Assembly: GCA_012845835.1 (NCBI GenBank) | Contig: JABAKD010000002.1 | Location: 16,322,129 to 16,386,128, forward strand | Reading direction: 5' to 3' | From: Undaria pinnatifida | Taxonomy: Eukaryota > Sar > Phaeophyceae > Laminariales > Alariaceae | DNA: 64,000 nucleotides | Part shown: positions 40,436 to 53,088 of the stretch, in pieces | How positions within the stretch are numbered: the first letter of the stretch is position 1 | Layout: each line of letters starts with the position of its first letter | Program-made: the position numbers and the translations under genes | Notes under the pieces: generated by a model | What the model was told of the DNA's origin: nothing | The model's input: only the letters and a program-made list of their open reading frames with translations | Databases searched by the model: none

Positions 40436-43400
40436 CTCTCTTCACCTCGGCGTTCTGGAACTTCCGTAACCGTTTAGCTCGTTTCATCATCGCCCGCGCC
40501 ACCGTCGGATCCGACAGCCCCCACGCCCTCACGAGGCCCTCCTCGGCCCCTACGGGACCATGATCTCCAATGCCGTCACCTCTGTCGCGACTGTCGCCAC
40601 CGCTGTCGTGACTGCTGCTCACCCTCTGAACCTGCCCCTCATGGGGCGCTCCTCTTGAATCCTGGGTGATTCCGCTCTCTTGGGCTGTCGCCGGAGCTTC
40701 TCGAAAAGGTTCAACGGGAACTGCGCCAGCGGCGGCGGCGGCGGCTTCCTCTGCCTGGGGATCGAGGGGGTCTTGACTTTTTATTGCGGCGCCATGGCCC
40801 GCAGACGAGCGCGTCGTACCGTTTGTCCCATAGCTCCTACTCCCACCCCCACCCGCATCAAAACCGCCACCGTTCGGAGTTCCCATTTCCACTCCATCGT
40901 GCGAACCCCGTCGCCTCTGGCTTCTTGCAGTCGTAGACAAAGGAAAGTTAGCTCTTGCGGACAGAGGCGTACTACCGATAACAGCACATGTGGTGTCGAT
41001 GAAACGGGTGCTGTTGGATATAGCATGACCGGAGAGGTTACCAATTGCAGCAGCATTTCGACGGGAGGGGTTTCCATGTAGGGCAGCGTTGCTGCCGTCT
41101 GGGGGTGCCGATGTGGGGTTGCGGTCTCCCCACCAGTCGTCCGCAAGCTCCGGTGGAGGGGCGAGGAAAGTGTTGAGCTCGAAACGAACACCCCCGTTAC
41201 CGCTCAGCACGCCTTCAACCTCTTCGTCCACGTATCTTGCGGAATCCAGCGCCGCCTGTTGGGCGCGCGAACGCGGTCGGTGTTTGATAATGCGACGCTT
41301 GAAACATTAGAGGGACTTACCCTGGTGTCACTTAGGCGTTACCCGCACCCCGTGCCGCTGCAACAGAGTCCAATGGCACTGCCAATGGCACTGCCATTCA
41401 GCCACGTGCAGTTTTAGTTGACCTTTAAAACTGCATCTCCTTTTTTTCGGGGAAAAATGCTTGGAATTAGTGCGGAGAAAATGTATGCAACTTGTAGGAG
41501 GGTTAGGGGTGTAGGCCATCACAACATCGACACGTGGTGCCGTCGTTTCATCACCTACCTGTAGAGCTCGTCGTATATGAAACCCACGAAAAGCAGACTG
41601 TAGCTTTGTGACCGCCCGCTCGCTCGCTTGCCCCACCATGTGGACATTCAGGCCGCGCTCCCACAGCAGCAAGCCCCCTGCGCGCGACGCAACTGCAACA
41701 ACCTGCTCGTGCCGCCTATGCCACAGGCGTTGAATAATGCGCACCGCCTGATCTCGGCGGCGCGGCGTGATCGCTAAGTTAGCACCTTTTTGCAAGTCTC
41801 GGCCGTGATCGCAACTTTGCACGTGCTGAGCCTGACCCTTTTCTGATGAAAAGTTTTTTAGCTCAATCACGACGCAGTCGTTTTCGCCTTCGCTTCTCGC
41901 ATCGCAGACGCCGCCTCCGCTAGCGTGGAAGCGTAACTGTCGAGCGGCGAGATTTCCCCGCTCTTTGGCATGCCTCAGTTCAAGGTTTAACTCCGTCTCA
42001 AGTCTCCGCCTCGACGTTGTCATCACCGATGAGCCTGATCGTACGGCACTCCTACTACTGCTCGCCCCGTTTCCGGTCCGGGTTTGGGCGCCGTCCGCGT
42101 GGCCCCTAGACGCGACCCCTCTCTCCTCGCGTCTATGGCGGCGCCTCATGCTGGCACGCTCGTCGCGCCCCGCGAGGCAGACCCTTTCGAACGCGTCGCC
42201 GACAATCACTTCATCGTTGTCAGTCTTAACGCTTTCTCCTCTGCTTGCGCTCGGGCAAAAACCAGCGCGCCACCGACGACCCTCCGCGAGGACACGGCCC
42301 CACCTTACGGTACATCGGTTATCACGCGAATCCTGGACACACCAAAGGTCTGTGTCGGGAAGTTCGCCTCGGCACGAAGCACAGGTGTATCGCTTTCGCC
42401 GCCCGCCATCGCCGGCTCTGATACTTGTCAAGTTGGATGAGATGAGCCTCCCCTCGTTGCCATCGTCGTGTCTGGTATAATTCGAGTTCGGTGGGGTGGT
42501 TCCCCTCTCTCGGGTTGGGGCAGTATCCCTCTCCCCCCCCAGCTGGCCTGCCGTGCTGCCGCCTGCGGGAGTGGATGCCACAGCAACCCCCCCTCCCCTC
42601 GCTGAGTACGCTGTGTTGCCGCTCGTGGAATTACGGGAATCGACCTCGCTTCGACTTGCGGTTCTTTCTGCGTGGGTGTCGTTGAAAATGGTGTCCCCGC
42701 ACCATGGGCACTGCTGCGGCTCGTCGACGATGTCCAGATGCGAAGCGTTAGGCTCGCTGGCAGTGTGATCGCTGATAGCGTGGCCGGTTTGCTCGTCGAT
42801 AGCACCGTCGGGTTGTCCGGCGGAAGCTATGCTGTTCACGGTTATGGAACGGGCTTCGCGGCTGTTTCTTCTGCTTGGTTCGGTCGCGTCGGAGAGTAGG
42901 AATGGGAGTACCGCGTCGGCTCGTCGGCCGTACGTTTTCGCCGCCGCTCGCCAGTGCGCCGCAGTGTCAACGGCAACACCGTCCGCCCGCACAAGCTGGA
43001 ACATTGGGGGGGGGACAAGCACACGAGGAAAGATAATTGGGAGGGGGAGTCATCCCACGGTAGGGTGCCCGTGCAGCAGATTCTAAGAAATTTCTGAGCT
43101 CCTAACATGAGGAGCTAGCTCAATATCAACATCATCATCAACATCACCCGAAACATGACTTCGAAGGCATTCGTTCGCGCAATCCAACCAAGCAGAGAAC
43201 CTAAAACACAAGGTCACAAGGCCACAAGGTCACAAGGCCACAAGGTCACAAGGTTACAAGGTCACAAGGTGAGACGGTGAGACGGTCAATCAACATCTAC
43301 CGTGGGATGAGTCGGGAACACACAGACGAACAAACGTAATGGAGAGGGAGCGCACACGCGAGGACACGCAACTTGGCGGGGGGGGGGGGGGGGGGGGGGC

Positions 43401-46400
43401 GTACACACAAGGAAAGAGAAAGAGGTTTACGGGTGGGCCATGTGCCTGTAAGAAGGCGCGGGGGTATGTCTGCTCGCTACCATGCATGGCCGTAGTGGTA
43501 TGACCATAGGGTATAGTAGTTATTTGTAGCTATTATACCCTCGCATTTCTACAATGCCGGGACGGAGCATGTCGGGTTTTCACCGAACAGGCGGTGCGAA
43601 AGGGGGGGTGGATAGCGAGGGAAGCGAGGGTTTTAGCGGCAGTTGGGGACTTCGGCTGCAAAACCTTGACGAAATAGAATAAAATGGTGATCGACCGCAG
43701 AGATCGACCACACGAAAAGAGCACAGGCTGCCGGGTTAGATAATGTCGCTTTTCGACCTTAAACTGAGCTGTACGCCACGCGCGCTGCATTACACTATTT
43801 AAAGTGCTACACGCTTGCGCTGCAGGAAACTGTTGGTCGGATTGTATCTCGCTTTTTCGGCCGTTTTATTTGGGCCCTCATAATGGTTCACAGCAAACGA
43901 AACTGATCTTTCGATCCTTGACGAGGGGGGGGGAGGAGGGGCTGAAAATACTCAGCTACAATGCCCCCGACCTCTGGCGACAAGGATATCGCGCTGCCCT
44001 ATTAGATGTAGCCGAGAATGACACCACGAAAAAACAGCTCACCCGCGGGCAGCTAAGCGCGATGGTATCGGCGTAATTTGGACACGCCGACGCCGGGTTG
44101 TCGTGCAGGCGAACCTCGCGTATATCGCCGCACGCTTGAAGGCACCGCGCGATTTCGTCCGGGTCCCTGAGCCTGTTGAAGCTCGCATCGAACGAGCGCA
44201 GCAGCGGGCACCCCGCCAGAGACCAACGCCCGCCGAGGGTTTCCAGACAATTGTCCTGCAAGTGCAAGACTTCTAGAGTAGGGAGCCACACAGCAACGCT
44301 CCCATCGTCAGCGTACGTCCCACCTTGAGCTAACGCCGACCTTCCTCCCTCCCCTCTTCCCCCGCCTTGAGCGAACGCCCCTCTACCCCTCCCTCCAGCC
44401 CTTCTCCCTGTTTGAGCAAACGCCGAGCCCCCCCCCTCTAAACCATCACCAGAGTCACCTCCACTCCCGGACTCTTCAAGGGCGGAACTTGGGTTGCTTC
44501 CGCCGTTTTTGGGCTCTTGGTGCCTCGGACACCTCCCCAATCCCACACCCGATCCCCCAGGCACCTCCGATGACGCTTTTTTCGATGATGAGTTTTCCAA
44601 GTCCGTACACCTTTGCCGAGCGAGGGTGACAGATGGCGGGGTCTGCGGAAGTGGAGCGTGCGCCCACGCCCCCATGTGGCTTATCTGGTTCCCGCTCAGC
44701 CAGAGCTCGCTCAGCAGCGGGAGACAAAGCGGGGAGGGGGGCTCTCGCAAAAGGTTTTGGCTTAAAACGAGGGTGGAGAGGGCGGGGCACGACTCCAGGC
44801 CTCGTCCGTCCAACGCGTTGAGCTGGTTCCGTCCGAGGTCAAGGTGGGTTAGGGATGTCAACCGGTCCAAAGCTCGGGGGTGGACGGACTCGATACGGTT
44901 GTGGTATAACTCTAGCTTCTGAAGTCCGCCGCAAGTTACAGCTGATTCAGAGCTGAGAAGCGGCTTTGTAGATTGCGCGAAAAGTGACTTGGTGGAAAGC
45001 GTGTTGGGGGGAGAATGTGTCATCAGGGCAGCGGAAAACCCTTCGGGCAGCTTCCTGATGTGGTTGCTGTTGGCCGAAAGCTCTACAAGGGAGGGTAAGG
45101 AAGCCAGCTCGTGGAGAGAGGTCAGGTGGTTGATGTCCAGCCGGAGCTCGCGAAGGTTCGGCAGTCCTGACAGGCCTCGGAGCGACGTGAGGCGGTTGTC
45201 CCTGCGTGGCAAAAAAAGTGTTTTCCGGGGGAAAAATAGTCGGGAGGGAATCCTTCTCGACTTTATCAGACCCGTGCTATGGTATAGGCACGCGATCTGT
45301 TCTCTTTTTTTTTTGTTTTTTTTCTGGGGATCCTCGCTTGAGTAGCTCTAGAACTTTCCCAGAAACTGATTTTGGGGAAAAAATAAAACAGATACCCGAG
45401 GAGACGATCAATCCCATGGCCTAGCTAGGAATACTGATTTTGGGGAAAAATAAAACAGATACCCGAGGAGACGATCAATCCCATGGCCTAGCTAGGAATA
45501 AAAAAAACGAGAGCCATTGCAACAAAAAATAACAAAAAATCCGACGGTTTTGGGTTCAGGAACACCCTGTTCATTCAGAAGCCGTTCCAGACAAAAACTG
45601 CTACTGCTATCGAGGCACACGTCGCGATCGGACACGAGAAACATGGCGACAAGAATGAACGATGACTACGGTATCGGCCACGTGGGGTATCGCAGGCTGC
45701 TCGGGTAGGGTGTGCATCCGAGCTGCGGTGTAAGGAGCTGCAAGTCACGCGCGCGCGTGGCATGGTGGTGCTAGCACTGTCTGCTTGCACCGCTCGTTCT
45801 GGACGCTTGAATAGATTGTGATCGTCGCTTTCTTTGTTCGGTACACCATAATCAAGATGTCAAAAAGTTCCAAAAGCGTTAGTCAAGCTGTGTGTAAATA
45901 GCCCTGCCTAACGTAAGGGGAGACGAAGAGGAGGAGATGCTCTCACAAAACAATAACAGTATTTGCCTCGAAGCGCAAAACTGCCCGGTCTTCTTGGCGG
46001 GGACAAAGAGCACCAATGACCAAAATCACCCCCAGAGGCTACGACTCCTAACCCGTCGCCGATCGCACTCCAAATGATAACACGAGGCGATCTGGACACT
46101 CACGCGCGAAGCCTTCGTGTTGGCCTTCCGTGCCATTTTTATTCTCAACCCAATTACAACGCGCCCTAGCTCACGGAAGGCATTCGTACACCTGTATCAC
46201 GGGCGGCAAAAAAAGGCATCGCTGTTTTCGGCAAACTCGCCTGAGACCCAGCCGTACGAGCGTCGTGCTTGCAACCAGACCCGCAGGGGACGACAGCCGA
46301 TTCACGTTCAGCGACAGCGACTTGAGCGAGGTGCACTCTCGGAGCAACGATGCCGACGTCAGACCTTCCACGCACAGATCGAGCTCCGCTAGGTCCTCCA

Positions 46401-49400
46401 GAGGTCCGAGGTGGGAGAGCATATCAGCGGTCAAGTCACATTCCTCTCCGTCTCTCTCTGCCGGCCCCGCTCTACCCTCCCGAGACGAGGTGTGTCCGCT
46501 CCCTCCATTTCCTGCAGCAGACGAACTTTCGCGAGGATGATGGCAAGCGCTGTTGTCGCAATTTATGCCATCGACAAGATGCTTACCGAGACACTTAGAG
46601 GAAGCCGTAGAACCGCCAAATTTGCTCAGTTTGTTCGAAGAACCTTCGAGTTTACTCGAAGCATTCAGAGACCTAACTAAAATTCTACCCAGGCGACCTT
46701 TATAGCACTCCCTACGTCTCGCCCATTCCTGCACCAATTCCTTGCTGTGCTGTTCCGATCCCATCTGCAGTGCAGACCTCGCGCGAATGTCCTTATGGGC
46801 CCCCAATCCTGAACCGGGCTGATCGCGAACGGATTGTGGGGGGGGCGTGCATATCAACCTCCGTGCGGCGGCGATTCCTCTGGGGTCCATGGCCCGCTGG
46901 ATAGGCGTTGATCTCGCGCGGGCTTGCGCGCGAAGATTTTCTTGGTCGAGGCGATGCTCGACGTTCCAAACCGAGCACCCCCGGTCCTCTACTGCCATCT
47001 GGTGCCGTTCTGACCGGGAAACTGCCAGTCGATGACTGCGGGAACAATTTGCGGGCGACCGCGGAAAGGACGGGCAGGGGACCCGATTTGGAGGGGGAGA
47101 TATAATCATCGCATTATGCATGGGCATAATCCAAAAGAAAGAGACCCGATTTGGAGGGGGAAGATATAATCATCGCAATATGCATGGGCATAATCCAAAA
47201 GAAAGGGACCTGATTTGGAGGGGGGATATATAATCATCGCATGATGCATGGGCATTATTCAAAAGAAAGGGGCCCATTTTGGACCGAGGGGGGGGGGGGC
47301 AGTCATCATTTGTTGCTTGCCTTAGTCGTTTGACCATTGACCACGCGTCTATTTCGAGACAGAGCACCGTTCACCGTTCCCATTCCTAATAGAGATACCT
47401 CCAACTTTTGGGCGCTCATTTCGTCTTTGCCGAAACTTTTTTTTGTTCTCAAATGTGGGGAGAGAAAGTAACTCGTGTATGTATGAAGGCACGAAGAGCA
47501 AGATCACAGCACAGCCGTTCTGCATGATCCTCTGAAAAATTCGAGGTACTATCGTCGATGCCATCAGCAGACTCTACTCCACGTTTGGCGGAGTAGGTTG
47601 TGGCGTATAAGTTGTACACACAAAACTGCATCAGAATTGGACCTGCGTACAGGTTAATTGGATAATAAGTTGTGTGTTGCGTTCTGCTGGTGGGCACGCA
47701 CAATCGCACCGCACCTCGCACGAAAATAACACCCGACGAACGTATGAATTACAGTAGAGGTCCCCCAGTAAGGCGGTAGTGTGGTATAGAGAGCAATACG
47801 ACCGCCTTATAGGGGGAAGCCGCCTTATTCATGCCAGGTTATGAGTGCAATTACCTATTAATAGTCGCGGTAAGCAATGATGACCGCCTTATATCGGGAC
47901 GCCGCCTGATTCAGACCGCCGTATGGAGAGATCCCTACTGCATCCCTTTTCCTACTCCAAAACCTTTCCCACTCTAACTCCAAGTAATTAATCCCCAAAA
48001 CATGTTTCATGGTTACAGGCTGCAGCGCTAAAGAGCTTAAGGCGATTTTATCCGATTTCTGTTCCTGCATCGAATCAGCGTCGTCAATTCTTACTTGTCG
48101 ATATGCGCCCGCTTTCTGGCCAGTGCGTCTTCGGCAGCCATCGCTCCGCACTCCATCGCCTGGGCTTTCTCTAAACAGCGGAGCTCTTGCGTGGCGAGGT
48201 CTTCAAGCTTCATCTTCACTGTTTCTGCTGCTTCGCGTCGCGCTCTATCAACCCGCTGAGCGTCTTGGCGTTCGAGGTCCAGCAAGGCACGGGTGTACCT
48301 CTCCTCCGCTCGCATGCGCGCTAACTCCTCCGCCCTCGTGTTTTTTTCGCGTCGGGCGAGGTACTTCCAGGCATTTGACGCCCGTTCATCTTCGTCCCTT
48401 GGTGGTCGCCACCAACACGCGGCAAGTTTGGACGCACAGTTGGCGGAAAAGGCGAAAACAAATGCGGAGCGGTGTAAGGCATAAATAGGCCCACGACGAA
48501 GACACGATTTAGTCGGTCGACACGTTATAGACACCGCTGTCAACGGTGAACGGCAGCGGGGGCGGCGGCGGCGGCTACTGCTGCTGCGGCGGCTATCTTT
48601 CGAACGTAGACCTTCTTTACGCTTGCTATTGCAAAGTTGCCCTAGCCCCTTGGCGTCGAACACCAAAATAGTGAGGAATCGTAATGAAAAACGTGACATT
48701 TTCACGAATCGCGACAGTATTCAGGAATCCTGACTTTGAATGGTTTTGAAGGTTTCCTTAACAAACGATGATAGGATTCCTGACAAACACACGTGATGTT
48801 CTTTTTAAACCTTGATATTTTATAATTTCGAAATGTCAGGGACCGTGGTGTTTTGTCAAGAATTGATTTTTGCGTGCGCTCGTTAGAAATGACCCTTAGA
48901 CTACCGTTGCAAGCATTACACTACTCTTGATTTTGCGTAGTTTGTCCCCAAAATAAAAATGTGGGCGACGTCGTAGAGGTGCTCACAAAAGCGCGACGAA
49001 ATGGTTGCTACAGCGGCGAAAGGCGTATCCCGTGCATTCTCCGCGCATATCTTACCTCATCGCAGATTGCTCCTGACGGCGGTTTCTCCGTTCCTCCTCC
49101 TTTTGTTTTGCTTCTAACGCGGCTACGCGCGTCGCCAGCTGCTGCTCTTGAAACATGCGATTCGTCTCCTCCAACTCCCGTCGACGAGTTGCCCGAGCCT
49201 GAGAAACATGGGCCCTAGTGGAGCGCCCCCTCCACACAGACTGGAAAACCAACGCCGACCTCACTTGCCTCGCTCTTGGTTTTACAACGAACACCCCAAG
49301 GGAAAATTAATAAAAAAACCAGGCGTGGGGCACAAGATGCAGGAGCGCAAACGGGTGATTGGTAATAGGACCGGTGGGGTGTCATAGGCAGCAGCAGCAG

Positions 49401-52318
49401 CAGCCTCAGACCTGGCAACGACGAATCCTCGATAGGGGAGGGCGTTGTCAATTATGTTTTGGTCGGGCGGGGGGGGGGGAGGTACTCAGTTTGTGCGTGG
49501 CCGTAGTCGTATGACCATAGACCCTCGTATCCCTACTATGTCGGGTTTTCACCAACCAGGCAGACATTGCTTGCACTAATCGCGAAGCGCCGTGAGGTGT
49601 TCGGCGAGTCGCAAGAAGGATGAACTACACCCTTCCAAGAACCGCTCGTAAGACGGACTCGTGCGTACCCAGGGGTAGGGTTTTTAAGTCTACCCTCCGG
49701 CGGATGGGCACGAAATAAGCTTAAGCCCCCCACATTCCCATATATACGTCGTGGCGCCCTACGACATAAGCACCCTCGAGTAGGGCAGATTACACATGAT
49801 CGCATCGTCCTACTACCTTACATTTTGAGTCTGATCGCCATTTGGTGGCGCCTCTTTTCCACAGACCCCGTTTTGTCCCGCTGTATCCTTCGCTCGACTT
49901 CCTCTTCTTGCACAGACGCTACCACCGCAGCAGTGTTTTGAGTGACATAAGTACCGTGAGCGCTTGGCGGCACCTCGCCTGAGAAACCGTCGCGTGCTTC
50001 CTTTAGTTCGTGCAAGATGGGTATTTCTTGCTGTTGCGCAGAGATTCGGTCGGCTTCGAATAACGGTATAGCTTGGGATTCGGGATCCAACCGTTCCATA
50101 ACGTCCTCCTTCTTCGCCCCAACATCCCGCTCTGTACCGTTCTCGGCTATCACCCCAACATCTGATACACGCGCCTGAATCCCCCGCACGGCATGGCAGG
50201 GCGTGGTTGGCGTCGGTAAAGAAGGCGTGCCGTCCGTTGTATCCACAAGCAGCCCCTGTTGTGCAGGCGGAGACCCCAGCACTGCCTGTCGGGAGGTGGT
50301 TGGCGTTGATGGATAAACAGTGACGTCCGGCACGCTGAATGTTGACATTTTTGAGGTTGAAGTTGGCTCGTCGTTCCATCCTGGTTGGGCGTCTTGTCCA
50401 TTCGGCTTCCCTGGTACAGATTGGACACGCGACGGGGAGGATTTCCCAGACACCCCCTTTGAGCGACAGGTGCGCACGACACTCTTGTCGTCCTCTCTAC
50501 TGCCGTCGTGCTTCACCCCCTTCAAACGATCAGCACTCACGACACTCCCGTCATCTTCTCTTCTATTCATGTCCTGGTCGCCAACGAAAACGTTCAGACT
50601 AGCATGCGCGACACCGCTGCCATCCTCTTTAGTGTTGTCGCGCTCGTCAATGTCAACGTTGAGACTGTCGCGAGACCGATTAGCCAGCGCCACCTGCTGT
50701 CGCGGAGCCTTGTCCCCGTTTGACGCTGAACATTCACCGCCAATGGTGTCAGTATGCGCCTCTCGCCCCCCCACCACACCGCCTCCTTTTTGCTGCCCGA
50801 GGAAATTGTCGTGCATGTCCGGGCAATGATTGTGAGTGTGCAGGGAAGATGCCACTGGCCCGAGGGCGAGATTGATGCTCCTGCACTCAAAATCGGGAAT
50901 TGTCTCCGGAGCCATGTGTTCCGTGAGATTGTCGTCCATGCTGCGGATGGTTTCTATCCGGTGTATCGAACCGACACAATCCCCCCCTGGATCGACAGCA
51001 CGTTCCCCTGACTCGACCACATCTTTAGCTGAATCTTCTTTCCCTGAATCGACAACATCTTTCGCTGAATCGAAAATTTCTTCCCTTTTACCAGTAGCCG
51101 CCACGTCGCTACTACGTGCGTGCCGTGTCTCGCTCCGCTGACGTGGAGAAGGAAGTGCCACGCGTGATACTTCGAGAATTTCCGCCGTTGCTCCCTCCAT
51201 GTACCGACGCACTCCGTCCGAGGAGCTCACAAACTGTGACCATTCTAGGCCGGCAAAAACGTCTTCGACGTTGTCGTTATCGGTGTAGTCGCTGGCTGAA
51301 TCTTCTAGCTCCGATTCTAGCTCATCCCTGTTGTCTTGTTTTCCATGGTTGTGGCTGAAGCTGTTGTCGTCGTCCTCTTTATGTGGAGAGTCGTCGGCAC
51401 TGCTATCCATGCCGTCCATTTCCTCAATGAGGCACCGTTCCTGCCGATAGTGCGCCGATGGTGGTGGCAGAGTGGATCACGCTGGTGAGCTAACCAGTAG
51501 TATCACGTCTGAAGGACATATCCGAGCACAATGGCAAAGACTCAAAGAAACAGCAACGTACTTGCATGTAGCACCACGAGGGATACTTGGATTGTCACGT
51601 CTCAAGGTTACGTCCGAGCATGATAAAGGCTCAAAGTAAAGAGCAACACGCGTTTTCGTGGCACAGAGGTCAGGGTTAGGGTTAGCGTTAGGGTTAGTGT
51701 CAAGGTCAGGGTCAGCGTTTCGCGTGCAGCGACGCGCATACACATCATACAGAACGAAAAACAAGATATACCGTCAACGGCTGAGCCATATGTGAATCAA
51801 CACGACCGATGCCGGCTCGTCTTTTTGACTCACGTTGCTCCAGTCGATGAATGTACTTGTGGTAGATACCCCCCTCAATATTATATCCGTGGCTCAAGCG
51901 AGCGACGTCAGTACAGTTGTACCAGCAGCAGTATACTCGCATTAATATTAAATAGTACGACTGCCAGCCATTGTATGGTGCAAGAGCTCAACTATTAATA
52001 CCAAATCAGTTGCGCATACCAAACGAACCCAAGAATCCCACCCACACCCACCAGCTCAAGGTCGCAGTACTCGTCATCATCATCATCATCATCATCATCC
52101 ACGCCAGCGCTCTCGTTCCTCACCGAGACCAAACCGTGTTGGTACGGTCGATCTCCTGCTTGCTCTGGCAGCGGTGGCGGTAGTGAGTGCGCGGCTCCAT
52201 TCTGCTGCTTTGCGTTGTCGTGGTGGTTGTCCGACAAGATTTGTCGAGTAGATCTTCGCCGATCCAACTGCGACAATTCGCTTCCTACCAGGCTTGACGG
52301 CTCTATGGTTTCTGACAT
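40410..52318 (-). CDS. LRRIQ1-like leucine-rich repeat and IQ motif protein
   Basis: Eight exons on the minus strand: 52318-52052, 51440-49822, 49274-49056, 48397-48095, 47035-46241, 45201-44043, 42995-41559, 41255-40410. All phases agree; 6,645 nt, 2,214 residues, stop TGA at 40410-40412. Order of parts: acidic disordered N-terminus with a nine-Asp run near residue 80; IQ motif SALVFQSVWRG near 640; charged coiled coil ~702-802 (KYLARREKNTRAEELARMRA); leucine-rich repeats ~1003-1120, ~1150-1232 and ~1373-1454; IQ motifs RIIQRLWHRRH (~1875) and TKLQSAFRGFHIRR (~1917-1931); Ala/Gly/Ser-rich tail starting ALDSARYVDEEVEG. This order (IQ, coiled coil, LRRs, IQ pair) matches metazoan LRRIQ1. IQ motifs bind calmodulin or light chains; a ciliary role is inferred. 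One intron is GC-AG (AG|GCGAGT at 46240). If the first exon is wrong, the ATG at 51419 is an alternative start. The exon-3 acceptor (49275) is the least certain boundary. Confidence 0.82.
43051..43309. mobile_element. 259-bp MITE with perfect 13-bp inverted ends
   Basis: Left end CATCCCACGGTAG at 43051-43063, right end CTACCGTGGGATG at 43297-43309, exact inverted repeats. AGT stands on both sides (43048-43050 and 43310-43312), fitting a 3-bp target duplication as in PIF/Harbinger or CACTA elements. The interior holds ATTCTAAGAAATTTCTGAG, an ATCAACATCATC stretch, GACTTCGAAGGCATTCGTTC and an internal minisatellite of AAGGTCAC/AAGGCCAC units (43210-43270). It lies 55 bp from the acceptor of an LRRIQ1-like exon. 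Confidence 0.85.
45290..45640 (+). repeat. 'gaggagctc' dispersed repeat with a 69-bp internal duplication
   Basis: Copy in an LRRIQ1-like intron. From 45363 to ~45500, a unit containing ACTGATTTTGGGGAAAAA, ACAGATACCCGAGGAGACGA and CCCATGGCCTAGCTAGGAAT occurs twice in tandem almost unchanged. Confidence 0.65.
47079..47272 (+). repeat. 64-bp tandem repeat, three units, just upstream of an LRRIQ1-like acceptor
   Basis: Units contain GACCCGATTTGGAGGGGG, ATATAATCATCGCA and ATGCATGGGCATAATCCAAA. On the gene's strand the array ends ~43 bp before the acceptor at 47036. Confidence 0.85.
47752..47940. mobile_element. 189-bp CAGTAG-ended MITE
   Basis: Left end CAGTAGAGGTCCCCCAGTAA, right end TATGGAGAGATCCCTACTG; the ends are imperfect inverted repeats about 25 bp long. 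TA precedes it and CA follows. The interior has GACCGCCTTATA twice in opposite settings. It is in an LRRIQ1-like gene intron. Confidence 0.7.
51660..51715 (-). repeat. Telomere-like TTAGGG/GGTCAGGG tract
   Basis: The plus strand has CAGGGTTAGGGTTAGCGTTA, GGGTTAGTGTCAAGGTCAGG. Shorter relatives: CCAACCCTAACCCTTACCC at ~27881 and AGGGTTAAGGTTAGGGTTAA at ~56120. It lies in the first LRRIQ1-like intron. Confidence 0.7.
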
Positions 52319-53088
52319 GGCGCCCTGATGCGCTGCCAGGTACTGCTACTAGGCCAGGACACATCTAGGTTAGTGGTTTGAGCGCTAGTTGCAGCTCTTC
52401 CACGTGAGGGCTCGGGATATTTACGACATGCAGTACCTTTACAAATTGCTGGGTCTACCGCGTATCATTTGACTTTGTACGGAATTGTAAGAGCTATTTT
52501 TGTTTTAATATAAATATAAAACGGTTATTATATTTATATTCATATGGGTGTGCTCAAGTCGTTTACTCGACAATCGTGCAAAAATGCTCGCAAATCACGT
52601 TTCAAGCTTTAACACGAGGTCGTACGAATCGCGACGATTTAATGTTAAAATCGTGATTATATTATCGTTGATATCTCGTAGAATATATTATAATTCAATC
52701 GTTTTTTTTTTTAATTTGTTGGTATTCGTACTCGGTAATTATTATATATGTAGCTACGTAAATTATGTACGAGGTACTTCTTAATTTTGGACTTAAATAT
52801 AATAACCTTGAAAGATTGATCTTAAGATCAAATAGTTCTTAAGTTTAAGTGCTTTTCGTTACACGGTACTATTTGATTTTTGTCATTTTTAATGATAATG
52901 AGGCATTATCGGGCAAACAGAAATTGCGGCGCAACTGCTAAGGATGTGATCAGTGCAGATGTGATCCGCAATCAGAGCAGCAGGGAGAGCAGCAGAGCGT
53001 CTAGGTTGAGGCAGGGGTGGACGCTCTCGTCGGAGGGACCAGGCCATAGCACGCGAAGGGGAGTGAGCGCAGGGTGGGGCTGGACAAC
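52319..53088. promoter_or_regulatory. Head-to-head intergenic interval, possible bidirectional promoter
   Basis: The 770 bp between the start codons of the minus-strand LRRIQ1-like gene and the plus-strand OS-9-like gene. The middle (52480-52880) is strikingly AT-rich compared with its surroundings, and the last 200 bp are GC-rich up to the ATG at 53089. No TATA box could be assigned with confidence. It has none of the MITE ends seen in the introns, which fits a constrained regulatory region. The role is inferred from gene arrangement only. Confidence 0.4.

Noticed and set aside
40680-43086. Plus-strand frames opposite the LRRIQ1-like exons (e.g. 41965-42480, 42084-42440)
   Set aside because: They are shadows of the minus-strand exons, which have IQ motifs, consistent phases and splice sites.
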